A stretch of DNA of 21,817 nucleotides from Alkalimonas cellulosilytica (GTDB lineage: Bacteria; Pseudomonadota; Gammaproteobacteria; Enterobacterales; Alteromonadaceae). Position 1 is the first letter of the stretch; each line of letters starts with the position of its first letter. Location: positions 1-21,817 of the forward strand of contig NZ_JAUHLI010000027.1 of the NCBI RefSeq assembly GCF_036325985.1, given 5' to 3'. The notes under the pieces are model-generated. The model saw only the letters and a list, made by a program, of their open reading frames with translations. It had not been told where the DNA came from and searched no databases. Of this stretch, positions 8,277 through 17,052 are shown piece by piece. Made by a program: the position numbers and the translations under genes.

Positions 8277-9068
8277 TTATTCGGTTGGGTCGATATAAGC
8301 AACCACCAGCATTAACACAAACAGGCTGCTGCCCAGAGCATCCAACGCAATACTGAATACAAGCCACCAATCACGAAGAAATGAAATATATGTCAGGTGC
8401 TTGCTGATGAGGGCCATCACACAAATGGCAGCAACAAGCTTAAATTTCGGAGCTGCATAATGGCAAAAGCATACGATTTGCTTTTTGAGGGACACCCTGC
8501 CCCTCACGCACTCGTGAAACCACAAAGAGTGTGCGAAAACCAGAGCGCTAAGGGTATAAATCAGCACGAAAATCGCACTATTTACCACTGACACCAGCAA
8601 AATTAATGCGTAGCTTTTTGTCAAATCAACCTCTAACCGATTAAGCCACCAAGGAGCCAGCACCTGATTCAATTGGTACACCAACACATAAATTAAAGCG
8701 AAATAACAGACCGAAGCCCAAAAACACGCCTTCAACACAGCCCAAAAAGAGTTGGCTCTGGGTCGCTGCGACAGGACGGCACTTACGGCCAGATAAAACA
8801 GGACGACAGGAAACAGAATATTTCCGAGATGCCAGAACAAAGACTTCAGAATATGAATGGAGTCCTCCCTGCCGGGAAACCAAAGTTGATTAGAAACAAT
8901 GGTCGACGCCTCAATAATGCACATCAACGCAGTCAGTAAAAAGACCGGAACCAGGCATGGGAAAATTCTCTCGGATTTTGCCAGCTTCATGGCTTTGGAG
9001 AATGGCAAAACCACGAAGCTCTGAGCAATGCTGTTAATCACAGGCAAAGATCCCTTGATTGTGACCAT
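8277..9068 (-). CDS. Six-segment integral membrane protein
   Basis: 263 residues, very hydrophobic. Membrane segments fall near 36-56, 84-100, 112-134, 154-180, 208-224 and 236-258. There is no signal peptide, and no transporter or enzyme motif that I recognise. The ATG at 9068 lies inside the end of the subtilase gene and overlaps it by 35 bp; a GTG at 9074 is also in frame. No strong Shine-Dalgarno precedes either, so translation is probably coupled to the protease gene. Such tight overlap argues that the protein works together with the subtilase and the next membrane protein. It could be an anchor, an export partner or an immunity-like protein; the sequence does not decide. Confidence 0.85.
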   Translation of the reverse strand: MVTIKGSLPVINSIAQSFVVLPFSKAMKLAKSERIFPCLVPVFLLTALMCIIEASTIVSNQLWFPGREDSIHILKSLFWHLGNILFPVVLFYLAVSAVLSQRPRANSFWAVLKACFWASVCYFALIYVLVYQLNQVLAPWWLNRLEVDLTKSYALILLVSVVNSAIFVLIYTLSALVFAHSLWFHECVRGRVSLKKQIVCFCHYAAPKFKLVAAICVMALISKHLTYISFLRDWWLVFSIALDALGSSLFVLMLVVAYIDPTE

Positions 9069-10821
9069 AAGCACTTAATGGGTACAACGAAGTGGTGCAG
9101 TCAGCGCCCCCTTGAGGGCAGTCTCTGAAGAAATAAACCGTGCTATCAAAGTCCAGTACATTACGTGGAAGCACGACATCTCCATCGGCAAACTCTGCAA
9201 CCACATGAAGATTGGATTGCCCTACAGAGCGTGCATACAGCACATAACGACCTATCGGTGCTGTCCCGCCATGGAACTGAAGGCGAACTAAGTCACAAAA
9301 AGCAACCTTATTCCCGAAGTGCTCGATATACCAACTTTGTTCGCATGGGGTGAATGCCTTTAGTGCGGGAACGATCTGGCTTAAAGCGCCGGCCTCGGCA
9401 GCACGCAAAGACTGAATAAAATCGGCTGCGTGGATCATGCCATAACCACAGCCTTTCATGGCGCAGCGACCATCTTCATCCACCAGCGGTCGCGATGCCG
9501 CTATGGCAGCGGTTCTGAACCATTCAGGCTGCCAGTCAAGGTCAATGTCTTTCATTCCCAGTGCGACAATACCTGCAACAATTGGGCTGGCAAAGCTGGT
9601 TCCTGCCCAAAAACACACCTCTGAGCTCGTACAAAGGCCGACCACTTCACTACCAAGCGCCATGACATCAATCGCGCCATAATTACTGAAACTCGCCTTT
9701 GACGAGTTAACTGTTAAAGCACCAACAGATAGAACATGATCACACGCTGCAGGCACAAAGTTTTCAGCGTTCTCGTTGTTGTTGCCTGCGGCTGCAACGA
9801 CTACAAAACCAGCGGCAACGACTTTGTTGATGGCATCCTGAAGATACTCTGGGCAGAAGTTATTCTCATTGATATAAGTTGCACCCAGGCTCAGATTAAT
9901 CACACCCGGCTGCCCCTGATAAGGAAAGGACAAGTTGTCATCAAAAAATGCCGGGGCACCTGCCAACCATCTTAGCGCATCACTTACATCAAACAGTGAA
10001 CCTCTCGAGCAGTTCATGACACGCAGAGCATGCAGCCTGACATCGTTAACTATACCCGTCATGCCTTGCTCATTGTTTATGGTTGCAGCAATCACACTGG
10101 CAACACCCAAGCCGTGAGGATTGCAATACTCATTGTACTCATCCTCAAAAAATAGCTCTGAGCGCTTGGCATCACCCGTGGTGACAAAAGATGCACCTGA
10201 GTAATACTCAAGATCTTCGTGAGGGTAAAAGCCAGCATCCATCACAATGACATCGATTGTGCGCTTGGGCTGTGTGATTAAGGCCCAAGCCGCCTGAATG
10301 CCATGGTTGCTTCGTTTGACTTGACCAAAGCGAACTTCAGGCTCATCCCCAAAATAAAACGTTTGCTCGTTGAAGAAAGGGTCGTTGGGAAAATCATTCT
10401 CGTTCCACGACAGAGGGGCGCTAAGAGGCGCACTCTGATCAGACTGGAAAATGATGTCCGCTTCAACACTCGCAAACCAGCCGGTTTTTTTGATGCTGTC
10501 AATCGCATGCTGCAAAGACCAGCCCTGTAAGTCCAGTTCAACCAATGAATACTGCGGTTGAACTGTAGCCATTTGCGAAGAGGCTTGTGCACGCAGCTTA
10601 TGGCCCGCCTGCAACGCTGGCAAACACCACTCTCCCTGAAAGTCCGGTGTCGGTATACACCGCTCTTGTGCCCTGGAGAAACTTTGCGCATACAGCATGC
10701 CTGAAGCTTCAGTTGGTTCCTTGTGCTGAATCACGATGCGTGCCGGCTCAGTGGCATAAGCATCCAAAGCGAATACTACAACAGACATTAAAGTGGAAAA
10801 AACTGGTAATGTTTTCATCAT
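9034..10821 (-). CDS. Secreted subtilisin-like serine protease (family S8)
   Basis: 595 residues. A signal peptide (hydrophobic core about 5-18, likely cleavage after AYA, residue 23) is followed by a probable propeptide to about residue 170 and then the S8 catalytic domain. The triad is complete: Asp195 in VIVMDAGF, His236 in NPHGLGVASVI and Ser409 in AGTSFASPIVAG. The oxyanion Asn347 lies in AAAGNN. Numerous cysteines fit an oxidising periplasmic or extracellular location. A C-terminal region of about 120 residues beyond the catalytic core has no recognised family. GAGGT lies 4 nt before the first of two ATGs and 7 nt before the second, so the start at 10818 is equally likely. The gene sits 12 nt after the lipoprotein gene. 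It should cleave peptide bonds in the envelope; the target is unknown. Confidence 0.93.
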   Translation of the reverse strand: MMKTLPVFSTLMSVVVFALDAYATEPARIVIQHKEPTEASGMLYAQSFSRAQERCIPTPDFQGEWCLPALQAGHKLRAQASSQMATVQPQYSLVELDLQGWSLQHAIDSIKKTGWFASVEADIIFQSDQSAPLSAPLSWNENDFPNDPFFNEQTFYFGDEPEVRFGQVKRSNHGIQAAWALITQPKRTIDVIVMDAGFYPHEDLEYYSGASFVTTGDAKRSELFFEDEYNEYCNPHGLGVASVIAATINNEQGMTGIVNDVRLHALRVMNCSRGSLFDVSDALRWLAGAPAFFDDNLSFPYQGQPGVINLSLGATYINENNFCPEYLQDAINKVVAAGFVVVAAAGNNNENAENFVPAACDHVLSVGALTVNSSKASFSNYGAIDVMALGSEVVGLCTSSEVCFWAGTSFASPIVAGIVALGMKDIDLDWQPEWFRTAAIAASRPLVDEDGRCAMKGCGYGMIHAADFIQSLRAAEAGALSQIVPALKAFTPCEQSWYIEHFGNKVAFCDLVRLQFHGGTAPIGRYVLYARSVGQSNLHVVAEFADGDVVLPRNVLDFDSTVYFFRDCPQGGADCTTSLYPLSAYGHNQGIFACD

Positions 10822-10833
10822 AATGACCTCGTC

Positions 10834-11943
10834 TTAGTCCATGCAATCGACAGCGGATTGCAGTGTATTCAAGAAATGAAATTGCCTAGAGAAAACCCAG
10901 CCATTGCCATCATGGGAGCCCAGAGCAGGGTTTCCGATAAACTGCGATAATCTGGCTTGCTCTGTCAGATAAAATGCATCTGTAGCCAGCTCTGGTAGTA
11001 GTGAGGAAGGCAGCTTGAACTGAATTTGCTGTTGCAGCTGATTGGCCGGCCAAAGTGCAAGGAGTAGTTGCTCTTTGATCTGAGTAAGGTGCACATCAAG
11101 GGCTTTTTCATCCACCGCCTTGCTGCGATAGTCTGCCGTAATATCTAACTGCGTGAGTGAAATCAGATTGGAGGTATCAAAATCCTGGAGGGCTGATGCA
11201 AGGTGTTGAAGCTCTTGCCGATACCAGGATGATGACAGATGCCCCGCCATCTGGCCCAAGTGAAAGTATCGGTCTAATACCCACATACTCTCTTGCGCTA
11301 TGGCTTCAAGACTAAAGTCTTCTCGCCATGCATCCAGCAGCTGCATCTTTAATAGTGCAGAAGTGTTTTTCAAAGCAATGCTGTGGCGCTTAACTAAGGC
11401 GCCCGCTGGTGACTGATCTTTTACCGTGAGCGTCAACTCAAGCTCGTTATCCTGAAACAGTTCATGCACCTGGATGGTGATGACTCCTTTCTCGGGCGAG
11501 TAATTAACTGTTGCAACCTCATCAGCAAGCGAAGAGCTCAAACTAATAACCGGGGTGCCATAAGGCTGATGAATCACAAAGGGAATGGTACTTTTTTCGT
11601 GCTCCGATAACGATGTGGGCACTGAACTAACAGAGAGCGTCATTATTGGCGCAAACTCTGCCACTACACGGCAATTTGCTTGCACCGAGGGAATAATAAA
11701 AGCGCTCCCCTCAAGTCGCCCACCACAGCCAGAAACCTGAATGATTTGATGGTTGGATGCCGGAGAAACACGTAATTGAGTGCTGTCGCCTTGTTTCACC
11801 TGGGTGACCGCAGGAGTAATGCTACCAGCGCCAACCGTCTCCGTGCTTATGTCAAAGGACGGCTTGGAATCACCACATGCCGCTAAAAAACCAATACCTA
11901 CGCTGACAAAAGCGATCCGGACTCTCGATGTAAAATGGCTCAT
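10834..11943 (-). CDS. Lipoprotein with InlB-like repeat domain, first gene of the protease operon
   Basis: 369 residues. The signal ends in the lipobox LAAC with lipidated Cys23. Gly at +2 is not an inner-membrane retention signal, so outer-membrane sorting is expected. Residues 28-95 resemble a bacterial InlB-B-type repeat (GAGSITPAVTQVKQGDST, then VSGCGG and a closing VVAEF strand). The remainder is a strand-rich portion and then a helical one, unrecognised. The ATG at 11943 was chosen because GAGAGG precedes it by 6 nt; an in-frame GTG at 11949 would sit on the Shine-Dalgarno. The leader carries the 17-bp palindrome shared with the AAA+-M41 gene. As an outer-membrane protein encoded next to a secreted protease, it could be a substrate-binding or anchoring partner, which is inference. 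Confidence 0.88.
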   Translation of the reverse strand: MSHFTSRVRIAFVSVGIGFLAACGDSKPSFDISTETVGAGSITPAVTQVKQGDSTQLRVSPASNHQIIQVSGCGGRLEGSAFIIPSVQANCRVVAEFAPIMTLSVSSVPTSLSEHEKSTIPFVIHQPYGTPVISLSSSLADEVATVNYSPEKGVITIQVHELFQDNELELTLTVKDQSPAGALVKRHSIALKNTSALLKMQLLDAWREDFSLEAIAQESMWVLDRYFHLGQMAGHLSSSWYRQELQHLASALQDFDTSNLISLTQLDITADYRSKAVDEKALDVHLTQIKEQLLLALWPANQLQQQIQFKLPSSLLPELATDAFYLTEQARLSQFIGNPALGSHDGNGWVFSRQFHFLNTLQSAVDCMD

Positions 11944-11988
11944 ACACACCTCTCATCTGCCTGAACAAATTTGAAGATACATGGCCGC

Positions 11989-12005
11989 TTTGCATCTGAT
12001 GCAAA
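11989..12005 (-). promoter_or_regulatory. Perfect 17-bp palindrome, probable operator of the protease operon (site B)
   Basis: Read toward the lipoprotein gene it is identical to site A (323-339), including the central A, and is again preceded by a T-run and GAGC. It ends 45 nt before the ATG at 11943. The two sites differ only in the position of one extra T or A beside the core. The match across 11.7 kb and between two divergent transcription units is strong evidence of a shared regulator. Confidence 0.75.
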
Positions 12006-12147
12006 AGCTCAAAAAGAATTGAAATTTTTTTGAGAAAGTTTTTTTTAATACTGATACCATTCTCCAAGTGACTGAAAATGACATTTGCTGTGTTTCACGC
12101 GCTTAGCAAAGCCGCTGGAGATGACTTTAAAGAAGAGTGTGAATCTG

Positions 12148-12204
12148 ATGCGGTCTAAAATTATTTATAGCGTGTTAGTGTGCCAAGGTTGAGCTAGACC
12201 GCAT
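12148..12204. repeat. 10-bp perfect inverted repeat with 37-nt spacer
   Basis: ATGCGGTCTA (12148-12157) is matched by TAGACCGCAT (12195-12204). A third partial copy, TGCGGTCAG, lies at about 12212-12220. It sits in the gap between the helicase stop (12249) and the protease-operon leader. It could be a long-loop terminator for the helicase gene, an operator pair, or a remnant of element ends. No transposase is nearby. Confidence 0.5.
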
Positions 12205-12248
12205 ACCATCTTGCGGTCAGCCTATAGATGAGTTGGTGAAACAATTGA

Positions 12249-15200
12249 CTAATTTGCAAATTGGATAAGCTGACAAAAAGTGTTTATCTTAACTTGTTGC
12301 TGGGTATTAATTGCATAGCTATTGGCCAACTTAGGGTTACCAACAACTACAGCCAGAGATTGAGCTCTGGAGATAGCTACATTTATTCTGTTCTTATCAA
12401 ATAAGAAATCCATTCCTCTTGGTGAGTCATTCGCATCGCTTGAGCACATGCTAAAAAACACAACTGGTGCTTCTTGTCCCTGAAACTTATCAACACTGCC
12501 AACTTTTGCATCAGAGCCCAATGCTTGCTTTAGTTTATTCACCTGAAAATTATAAGGTGCGATAAACAGCATATCGCTCCATCCAATGGGTCTTGTCTCA
12601 CCATCCTTGCCATTGAAAGCCCTACCTAAGATCTCTTTAGCGGCAGCGACAATTGCCTCGACTTCCTCATCGCTCGCCTGAGTATTCCCATCATGTTCAA
12701 CCGGAATATAAACTACTCCAGCTTCTTTTCTAATATCGCCCGAATAATCGGCAGGCACTGATATTAATTGTCGATCATTTTCAGGTGCCGAATTTAATCG
12801 TCCCTGGTAAATCGCATGACTGATAAACTCATTTACTGCTGAGTGCATTCGATACGTTGTTGCAAGGAAAACTCCTTTATCATCAGGAATAGTGGGGGTT
12901 TTATGCAGCAAATAATCAAGCGTTGATAATCCACTCTCCGCTGGATGCGTCCCTTGTACTGGTTGGCCTAACTGCATTTGATCGCCCATCAAGATGATGT
13001 TTTTAGTTGCTCGACTCATAGCAATTAGGTTTGCTATTGAAACCTGACCGGCTTCATCGATAAAAAGATAATCAAATTGCCCTTGCAAGTCTTCTCTTGA
13101 AAAACCCCAAGCGGTTGTCCCTATGACACAAGGCCGCTTTATGTGATTCACAATTTCACTATTCTTGAGGACTTCAACACCAAGCTCTTTGAGCTCCTTG
13201 TCAGTATCTTTAGTGCAGCCGAATAAAGCACTAATGTTTTGCTCATGGCAGTATTTGGCTGTACCCAGCAATAGGTTGTTGATCGCTTTATGCGAATTTG
13301 AACTGATACCTACCGTTTTACCCTGACGAAGCAGCTCGGCAATAACATGCTTTCCAGTGAACGTTTTTCCAGCGCCGGGTGGTCCTTGTATGGGTAAGTA
13401 AGAGTTTTTCAGATTAACGATGGCTGCAATAATCTGTTTTAGACGCTCTTCAGGATCATGGCTTGTGGCTATTGCCTGACCGGGTTCAATACCCTCAATC
13501 CGTGGATAATCACGTTTAAGAAAATCCAAAATCGCACATTTCCCAAGTGAGTTTGCTGCATAATCTTTGACCACGGCCTCAATAGATTTAGGTATTGGCT
13601 CAGGATGCACGTACTCATCAGGAACTAAGCTGATTATGTCAGGTGGCTCTGCTTTTGCTTGAACACTAATAATACCATCGCTTAATTTTGTATAGTCCGG
13701 TATAAGAGTTACTTTTAATGGCTCACCTTTATCGTTTTCTTCACCGAGTATATAAAAGGACTTAGTGTTAGCTAACTTAAACTCCTGATCCGGATTAAAC
13801 TTATACTCATAAACTAAATTTCGCGCCCTAGCTGTTGGTTTAAAGGGCTTAGTATCAGTCCGTACGCATCCAGCGAGACAATCAATGTCATCCAGTAACT
13901 CAACATCAGTAAGCCCTAAGCGATCAAATAAACGCCAGAACACCGGCTTAGACTCGCGCCGATGGAACTCTAATGACCATGCTAAATTTTCTGTAACCGA
14001 CGAATTTAGCGGATCAGTCGCCTTCTCCAATAAGGCTTGGTGTAACAATCTGTCGCGAAGATTAATTCGTTCGGATATCTCTTCAGATATTTCAGGTTCA
14101 ATGACCTCGGCTTTACCAAGGTATTTAATCCCATGGTCAGCTTGCCGTGCACGCAACCAAACAACTAGTTCCTGAGTGCTATTACAGTCATCTATATTGT
14201 AATCCCTGATATCATTTAGTATTTCAGATGTCTGCCAGCTAGCACCATCAGGGTTCTGACGCCAATTATCGTACACAACAACCGAATCACCGCCTGTTCC
14301 TACCTCTGTTTCGCGCTTACCCCTATACAAATGTTCTACATTCTTAATTGAATATTTAGGTTCGCCAATCAACAAACCACTTTTAACGACCTTGTAAAGG
14401 TCAACAAAGACTTCGTTACGTAGCAACTGGTCAACCTCATGCTCACAGATACCATAGCGACTCATTAATTTCTTGCACGCAGCTATCTCATAATTAGCAT
14501 AGTGGTATATATGCATTGATGGATCTTGTTGCCATCTGGCATAAGCCCAATCGATGAAACTCTTAAACGCTTGTTTTTCTTCTTCAGGTGAATGCGCCCA
14601 GAAATCTATGAACTGTCGCTCGCCATCATTATTAAAGTAAGTATTTCCCCATAGATATTCCAAGCCACCATCGACTAATGGAAAACCCTCAATATCAAAA
14701 AATACATCCAGATCTGAATGAGCAGGTAACAGCGCTAGCCCTTGCTTCTTTCCTGCGCCTGGCTGCAACACTTCATATAGCGGAGTTTCTTTGCCTTCAC
14801 TGGCTTTCTGAATTTTGGCTTGGGCTTTTAAACGTGCAAAAACTGCATCATTAATTCCAGTTATCCGAACCAAGTCAGTTGCTGCCAGTGCATCCATGGT
14901 TGCAATTCCAGCGGCATTGAGCTTTTTAATTTGAGATCGAGTTATTGTCGCTACTTGAGATAAGTGATCTGTTTCTTTCAGTAACTGCTTTGCAAACCCC
15001 TCCCAATGACCAAATGACTTTGAGTCTGCCGGATCGGGCATTTCATCACTATCAAAGTTTAAATGAGCTTTCAGAAAAGATTCTCGGATGGATTCATAGT
15101 AGTAGAAGTAGTCATCAGTTCTAAGCCTTTGATGCTGACCGTCTCCAAGCACGATAACCAGGTCTTTGGAGCGACACCCTTGTATATGAGCGAGCATATC

Positions 15201-15656
15201 TTGATAACAACACACCTGTACGGTGAAATAGGGCTTTAGAGTTTTAGATAGTTTTGTATCCCAAACTTCATAATGATAATTGCCAAAATTACTTGCTCCC
15301 TGAACCTTAACCAGAAAGTCAGCGAAGCCACGAAAAGGTCCCATACTGAGACTGGCTTGATAAAGAATATCGGCCCCAGCCTTCATTGCAGATAGAGTAG
15401 CAGCCTCTTTATCACTCTCATTGCTTATGTCGGCAATAGATAATCCATCTGCTTTAAATTGGTCTAGCACTAAAGATTCATGTGCACCACCTTTATCCTG
15501 CAGCATGCTCATCATGGCATCTGCCGGATCACGTGCAGGCGCTTTATCAGGCGCTAGAATAGCAACGTGATCCATCCAGGAGGCAAAAGGGCTTTCTATA
15601 AATAGTGTTAAATCTGACGGTGAAAAAACAATGGAGCCATCATGTTGAAACATCAT
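12249..15656 (-). CDS. RecB-like nuclease / RNase H-like exonuclease / SF1 helicase fusion (TM0106 type)
   Basis: Predicted DNA-processing enzyme, 1135 residues. The N-terminal 220 residues form a RecB-type PD-(D/E)XK nuclease with a GFADFL motif, catalytic WDTK (D133, K135) and a QVCCYQ motif. A short helix-hairpin-helix-like segment follows (about 240-285). Next is an RNase H/DnaQ-like domain beginning FFDIEG (D321, E323). The C-terminal half is a UPF1/Dna2-type superfamily 1 helicase: Walker A GPPGAGKT (758-765), DEAG box (867-870), TYRMH, a VDKFQGQE motif and NVAISRAQ. Three ATG codons (15659, 15656, 15653) lie in tandem; GAGG fits the second best. An upstream ATG at 15668 would overlap the Shine-Dalgarno. 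Relatives act in repair or in mobile-element and defence settings; the role here is not determined. Confidence 0.92.
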   Translation of the reverse strand: MMFQHDGSIVFSPSDLTLFIESPFASWMDHVAILAPDKAPARDPADAMMSMLQDKGGAHESLVLDQFKADGLSIADISNESDKEAATLSAMKAGADILYQASLSMGPFRGFADFLVKVQGASNFGNYHYEVWDTKLSKTLKPYFTVQVCCYQDMLAHIQGCRSKDLVIVLGDGQHQRLRTDDYFYYYESIRESFLKAHLNFDSDEMPDPADSKSFGHWEGFAKQLLKETDHLSQVATITRSQIKKLNAAGIATMDALAATDLVRITGINDAVFARLKAQAKIQKASEGKETPLYEVLQPGAGKKQGLALLPAHSDLDVFFDIEGFPLVDGGLEYLWGNTYFNNDGERQFIDFWAHSPEEEKQAFKSFIDWAYARWQQDPSMHIYHYANYEIAACKKLMSRYGICEHEVDQLLRNEVFVDLYKVVKSGLLIGEPKYSIKNVEHLYRGKRETEVGTGGDSVVVYDNWRQNPDGASWQTSEILNDIRDYNIDDCNSTQELVVWLRARQADHGIKYLGKAEVIEPEISEEISERINLRDRLLHQALLEKATDPLNSSVTENLAWSLEFHRRESKPVFWRLFDRLGLTDVELLDDIDCLAGCVRTDTKPFKPTARARNLVYEYKFNPDQEFKLANTKSFYILGEENDKGEPLKVTLIPDYTKLSDGIISVQAKAEPPDIISLVPDEYVHPEPIPKSIEAVVKDYAANSLGKCAILDFLKRDYPRIEGIEPGQAIATSHDPEERLKQIIAAIVNLKNSYLPIQGPPGAGKTFTGKHVIAELLRQGKTVGISSNSHKAINNLLLGTAKYCHEQNISALFGCTKDTDKELKELGVEVLKNSEIVNHIKRPCVIGTTAWGFSREDLQGQFDYLFIDEAGQVSIANLIAMSRATKNIILMGDQMQLGQPVQGTHPAESGLSTLDYLLHKTPTIPDDKGVFLATTYRMHSAVNEFISHAIYQGRLNSAPENDRQLISVPADYSGDIRKEAGVVYIPVEHDGNTQASDEEVEAIVAAAKEILGRAFNGKDGETRPIGWSDMLFIAPYNFQVNKLKQALGSDAKVGSVDKFQGQEAPVVFFSMCSSDANDSPRGMDFLFDKNRINVAISRAQSLAVVVGNPKLANSYAINTQQQVKINTFCQLIQFAN

Positions 15657-15723
15657 CATATTCCTCATTTTGATGCATTTACTGAGGTTTGTATTCTACA
15701 AAAAAATTTGAGATATTAATAAG

Positions 15724-15936
15724 CTACAGTGAATTGATGTCTTTTACAATGAGATGATGCTGAGACATTTTAGTAACTCTTGTGATGCTCTTAAACATGC
15801 GCTCTACTGATTTACTCACTTTGTTATACAGTGCTGAAATGTCTGCTTTTGGCACATTGTGACGATTCGAATTTGCAGCCTTGCACTGAGCTACTATCCA
15901 TAACCGGTTATGAGTATCCCCATGCTTTTTGAGCAT
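15724..15936 (-). CDS. Small basic hypothetical protein, 70 residues
   Basis: The ATG at 15936 has AGGTG just upstream, and a GTG at 15942 is also in frame. The product is rich in Lys, Arg, Asn and His, helical in pattern, and without a membrane segment or a family I recognise. It lies co-directionally between the small membrane protein gene and the helicase gene, 55 nt or more from the latter. A short open frame of this kind can arise by chance, so confidence is modest. Confidence 0.4.
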   Translation of the reverse strand: MLKKHGDTHNRLWIVAQCKAANSNRHNVPKADISALYNKVSKSVERMFKSITRVTKMSQHHLIVKDINSL

Positions 15937-15974
15937 CTTCACCTAAGTCTCAAGTGGGTTTAACGTTTCTCCCG

Positions 15975-16190
15975 TTAATCCTCACTGTCGTGAGATCGTA
16001 TCTCCGGAATTTTATCCTCTGAACATGCTTGCTCTGGCTTCGATGAAATTGTCGAAGTTGATGTTTCTGACTGGCTCTGCTCCGCTTTCTCTCTCTTTTC
16101 CTGCTCCAGTGCTCGGAGCAACCGCCACATCATGAACACAAATGATGCGGCTATCGTAACCAACATAGCTATTTCATAACCATTGAGCAT
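15975..16190 (-). CDS. Small single-pass membrane protein, 71 residues
   Basis: The ATG at 16190 is preceded by GGAG at a 6-nt spacing, which decides it against an in-frame start at 16226. Residues 5-24 form one clear membrane segment (YEIAMLVTIAASFVFMMW), followed by a positively charged helix and a Ser/Glu-rich, probably disordered cytoplasmic tail. The positive residues after the segment predict N-out, C-in topology. I recognise no family. It resembles in layout the even smaller membrane protein encoded at 17430-17546. Confidence 0.65.
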   Translation of the reverse strand: MLNGYEIAMLVTIAASFVFMMWRLLRALEQEKREKAEQSQSETSTSTISSKPEQACSEDKIPEIRSHDSED

Positions 16191-16283
16191 GTTTATCTCC
16201 CTTGAGAACCACCTAAACGACCGCACTTAACCAATTAGCAGTGGTCATTAAGCAGCATAATTCGATTGAACTTGTCATTTAAC

Positions 16284-16323
16284 AATTGGCACCTCGTGCA
16301 CAGCAAAACACTTGGTGCCAATT
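16284..16323 (-). terminator. Hairpin terminator directly after the 196-residue gene
   Basis: GGTGCCAATT (16314-16323) and AATTGGCACC (16284-16293) form a perfect 10-bp stem around a 20-nt loop, starting 3 nt after the stop codon of the minus-strand gene. Read in that direction it is followed by GTTAAAT rather than a strong T-run, so it may terminate only partly or protect the 3' end. Confidence 0.55.
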
Positions 16324-16326
16324 TGG

Positions 16327-16917
16327 CTACTGAATGACGATTGAGTCGGTAACTTCAGTAGTAGGAAGCGGGGACACCATCTCATGCGCTTTCATAAAGA
16401 GATTTAACCAACGCACAAAAACTTCATGGACATCGCCTAAAGTACATTGCCATGGTTCGATTCTGAAACCAGATGCCAGATTGGCAACGGAGCTTTGAGG
16501 ATCCGCTACCAGTTCAAAGCCCGGGCTGCTGATTTTTAATCGCTCCAGTTGTTCGGGGCTAATGCCACTAAAAGACGTACTGAACCCCAAATAGGTTGAC
16601 CCTGTCTCTTCAGATGCCCATCCCCCTTTTATTTTGCTGTACACGCAAGCCTGTCCGAATGGAGTAGATAGCTCCAGTACAATACCCACCTCTGGATGCG
16701 CTGCAATTGGTTTTAAGAGGATGGCCTCCTCGGCCAAGAGCAGCAAACTAAGCACCTTTGGACTAATGGCTGCAATGGGGTCCCCATAGGTGTTGTTGAT
16801 ATCTGCATCAACGACCTGATGGTGGCGTAGGTACAAATAGGTACTAAAGTTTTTCATTTCTTTTTGGTGGCAAAATGCCGGTGCTGTTCTTGATTGCTTA
16901 TCGGTGTTTGATGTCAT
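16327..16917 (-). CDS. Hypothetical protein, 196 residues
   Basis: The ATG follows AAGAGGAG at a good spacing, one of the best ribosome binding sites in the window. The product is a soluble mixed alpha/beta protein with a hydrophobic leucine-rich stretch (LSLLLLAEEAILLKPIA, about 56-72) that looks like a buried helix rather than a membrane segment. I recognise no domain. It is flanked by a possible promoter region upstream (16918-17052) and a hairpin immediately downstream, so it may form a unit of its own among the small genes behind the integration cassette. Confidence 0.7.
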   Translation of the reverse strand: MTSNTDKQSRTAPAFCHQKEMKNFSTYLYLRHHQVVDADINNTYGDPIAAISPKVLSLLLLAEEAILLKPIAAHPEVGIVLELSTPFGQACVYSKIKGGWASEETGSTYLGFSTSFSGISPEQLERLKISSPGFELVADPQSSVANLASGFRIEPWQCTLGDVHEVFVRWLNLFMKAHEMVSPLPTTEVTDSIVIQ

Positions 16918-17052
16918 GCTGTGCTCCTCTTGTTATCAGCAGAGTCATAACACCACAGTTTCGAATTCACGCCACAAAACGGGCAAGGCTATATAATGTA
17001 CTATGAGCTGAACAACTCAAAGCCTATCGCAGGCCAGCATACAAGGCAGCTG

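Noticed and set aside
8266..8370. Longer start for the 494-residue membrane protein
   Set aside because: It would overlap the upstream gene by nearly 100 bp, adds a Cys-rich hydrophilic stretch before a clear membrane segment, and lacks a Shine-Dalgarno.
10278..10691. Minus-strand open frame of about 137 codons
   Set aside because: It is out of frame within the subtilase gene, whose own frame carries the signal peptide and catalytic motifs.
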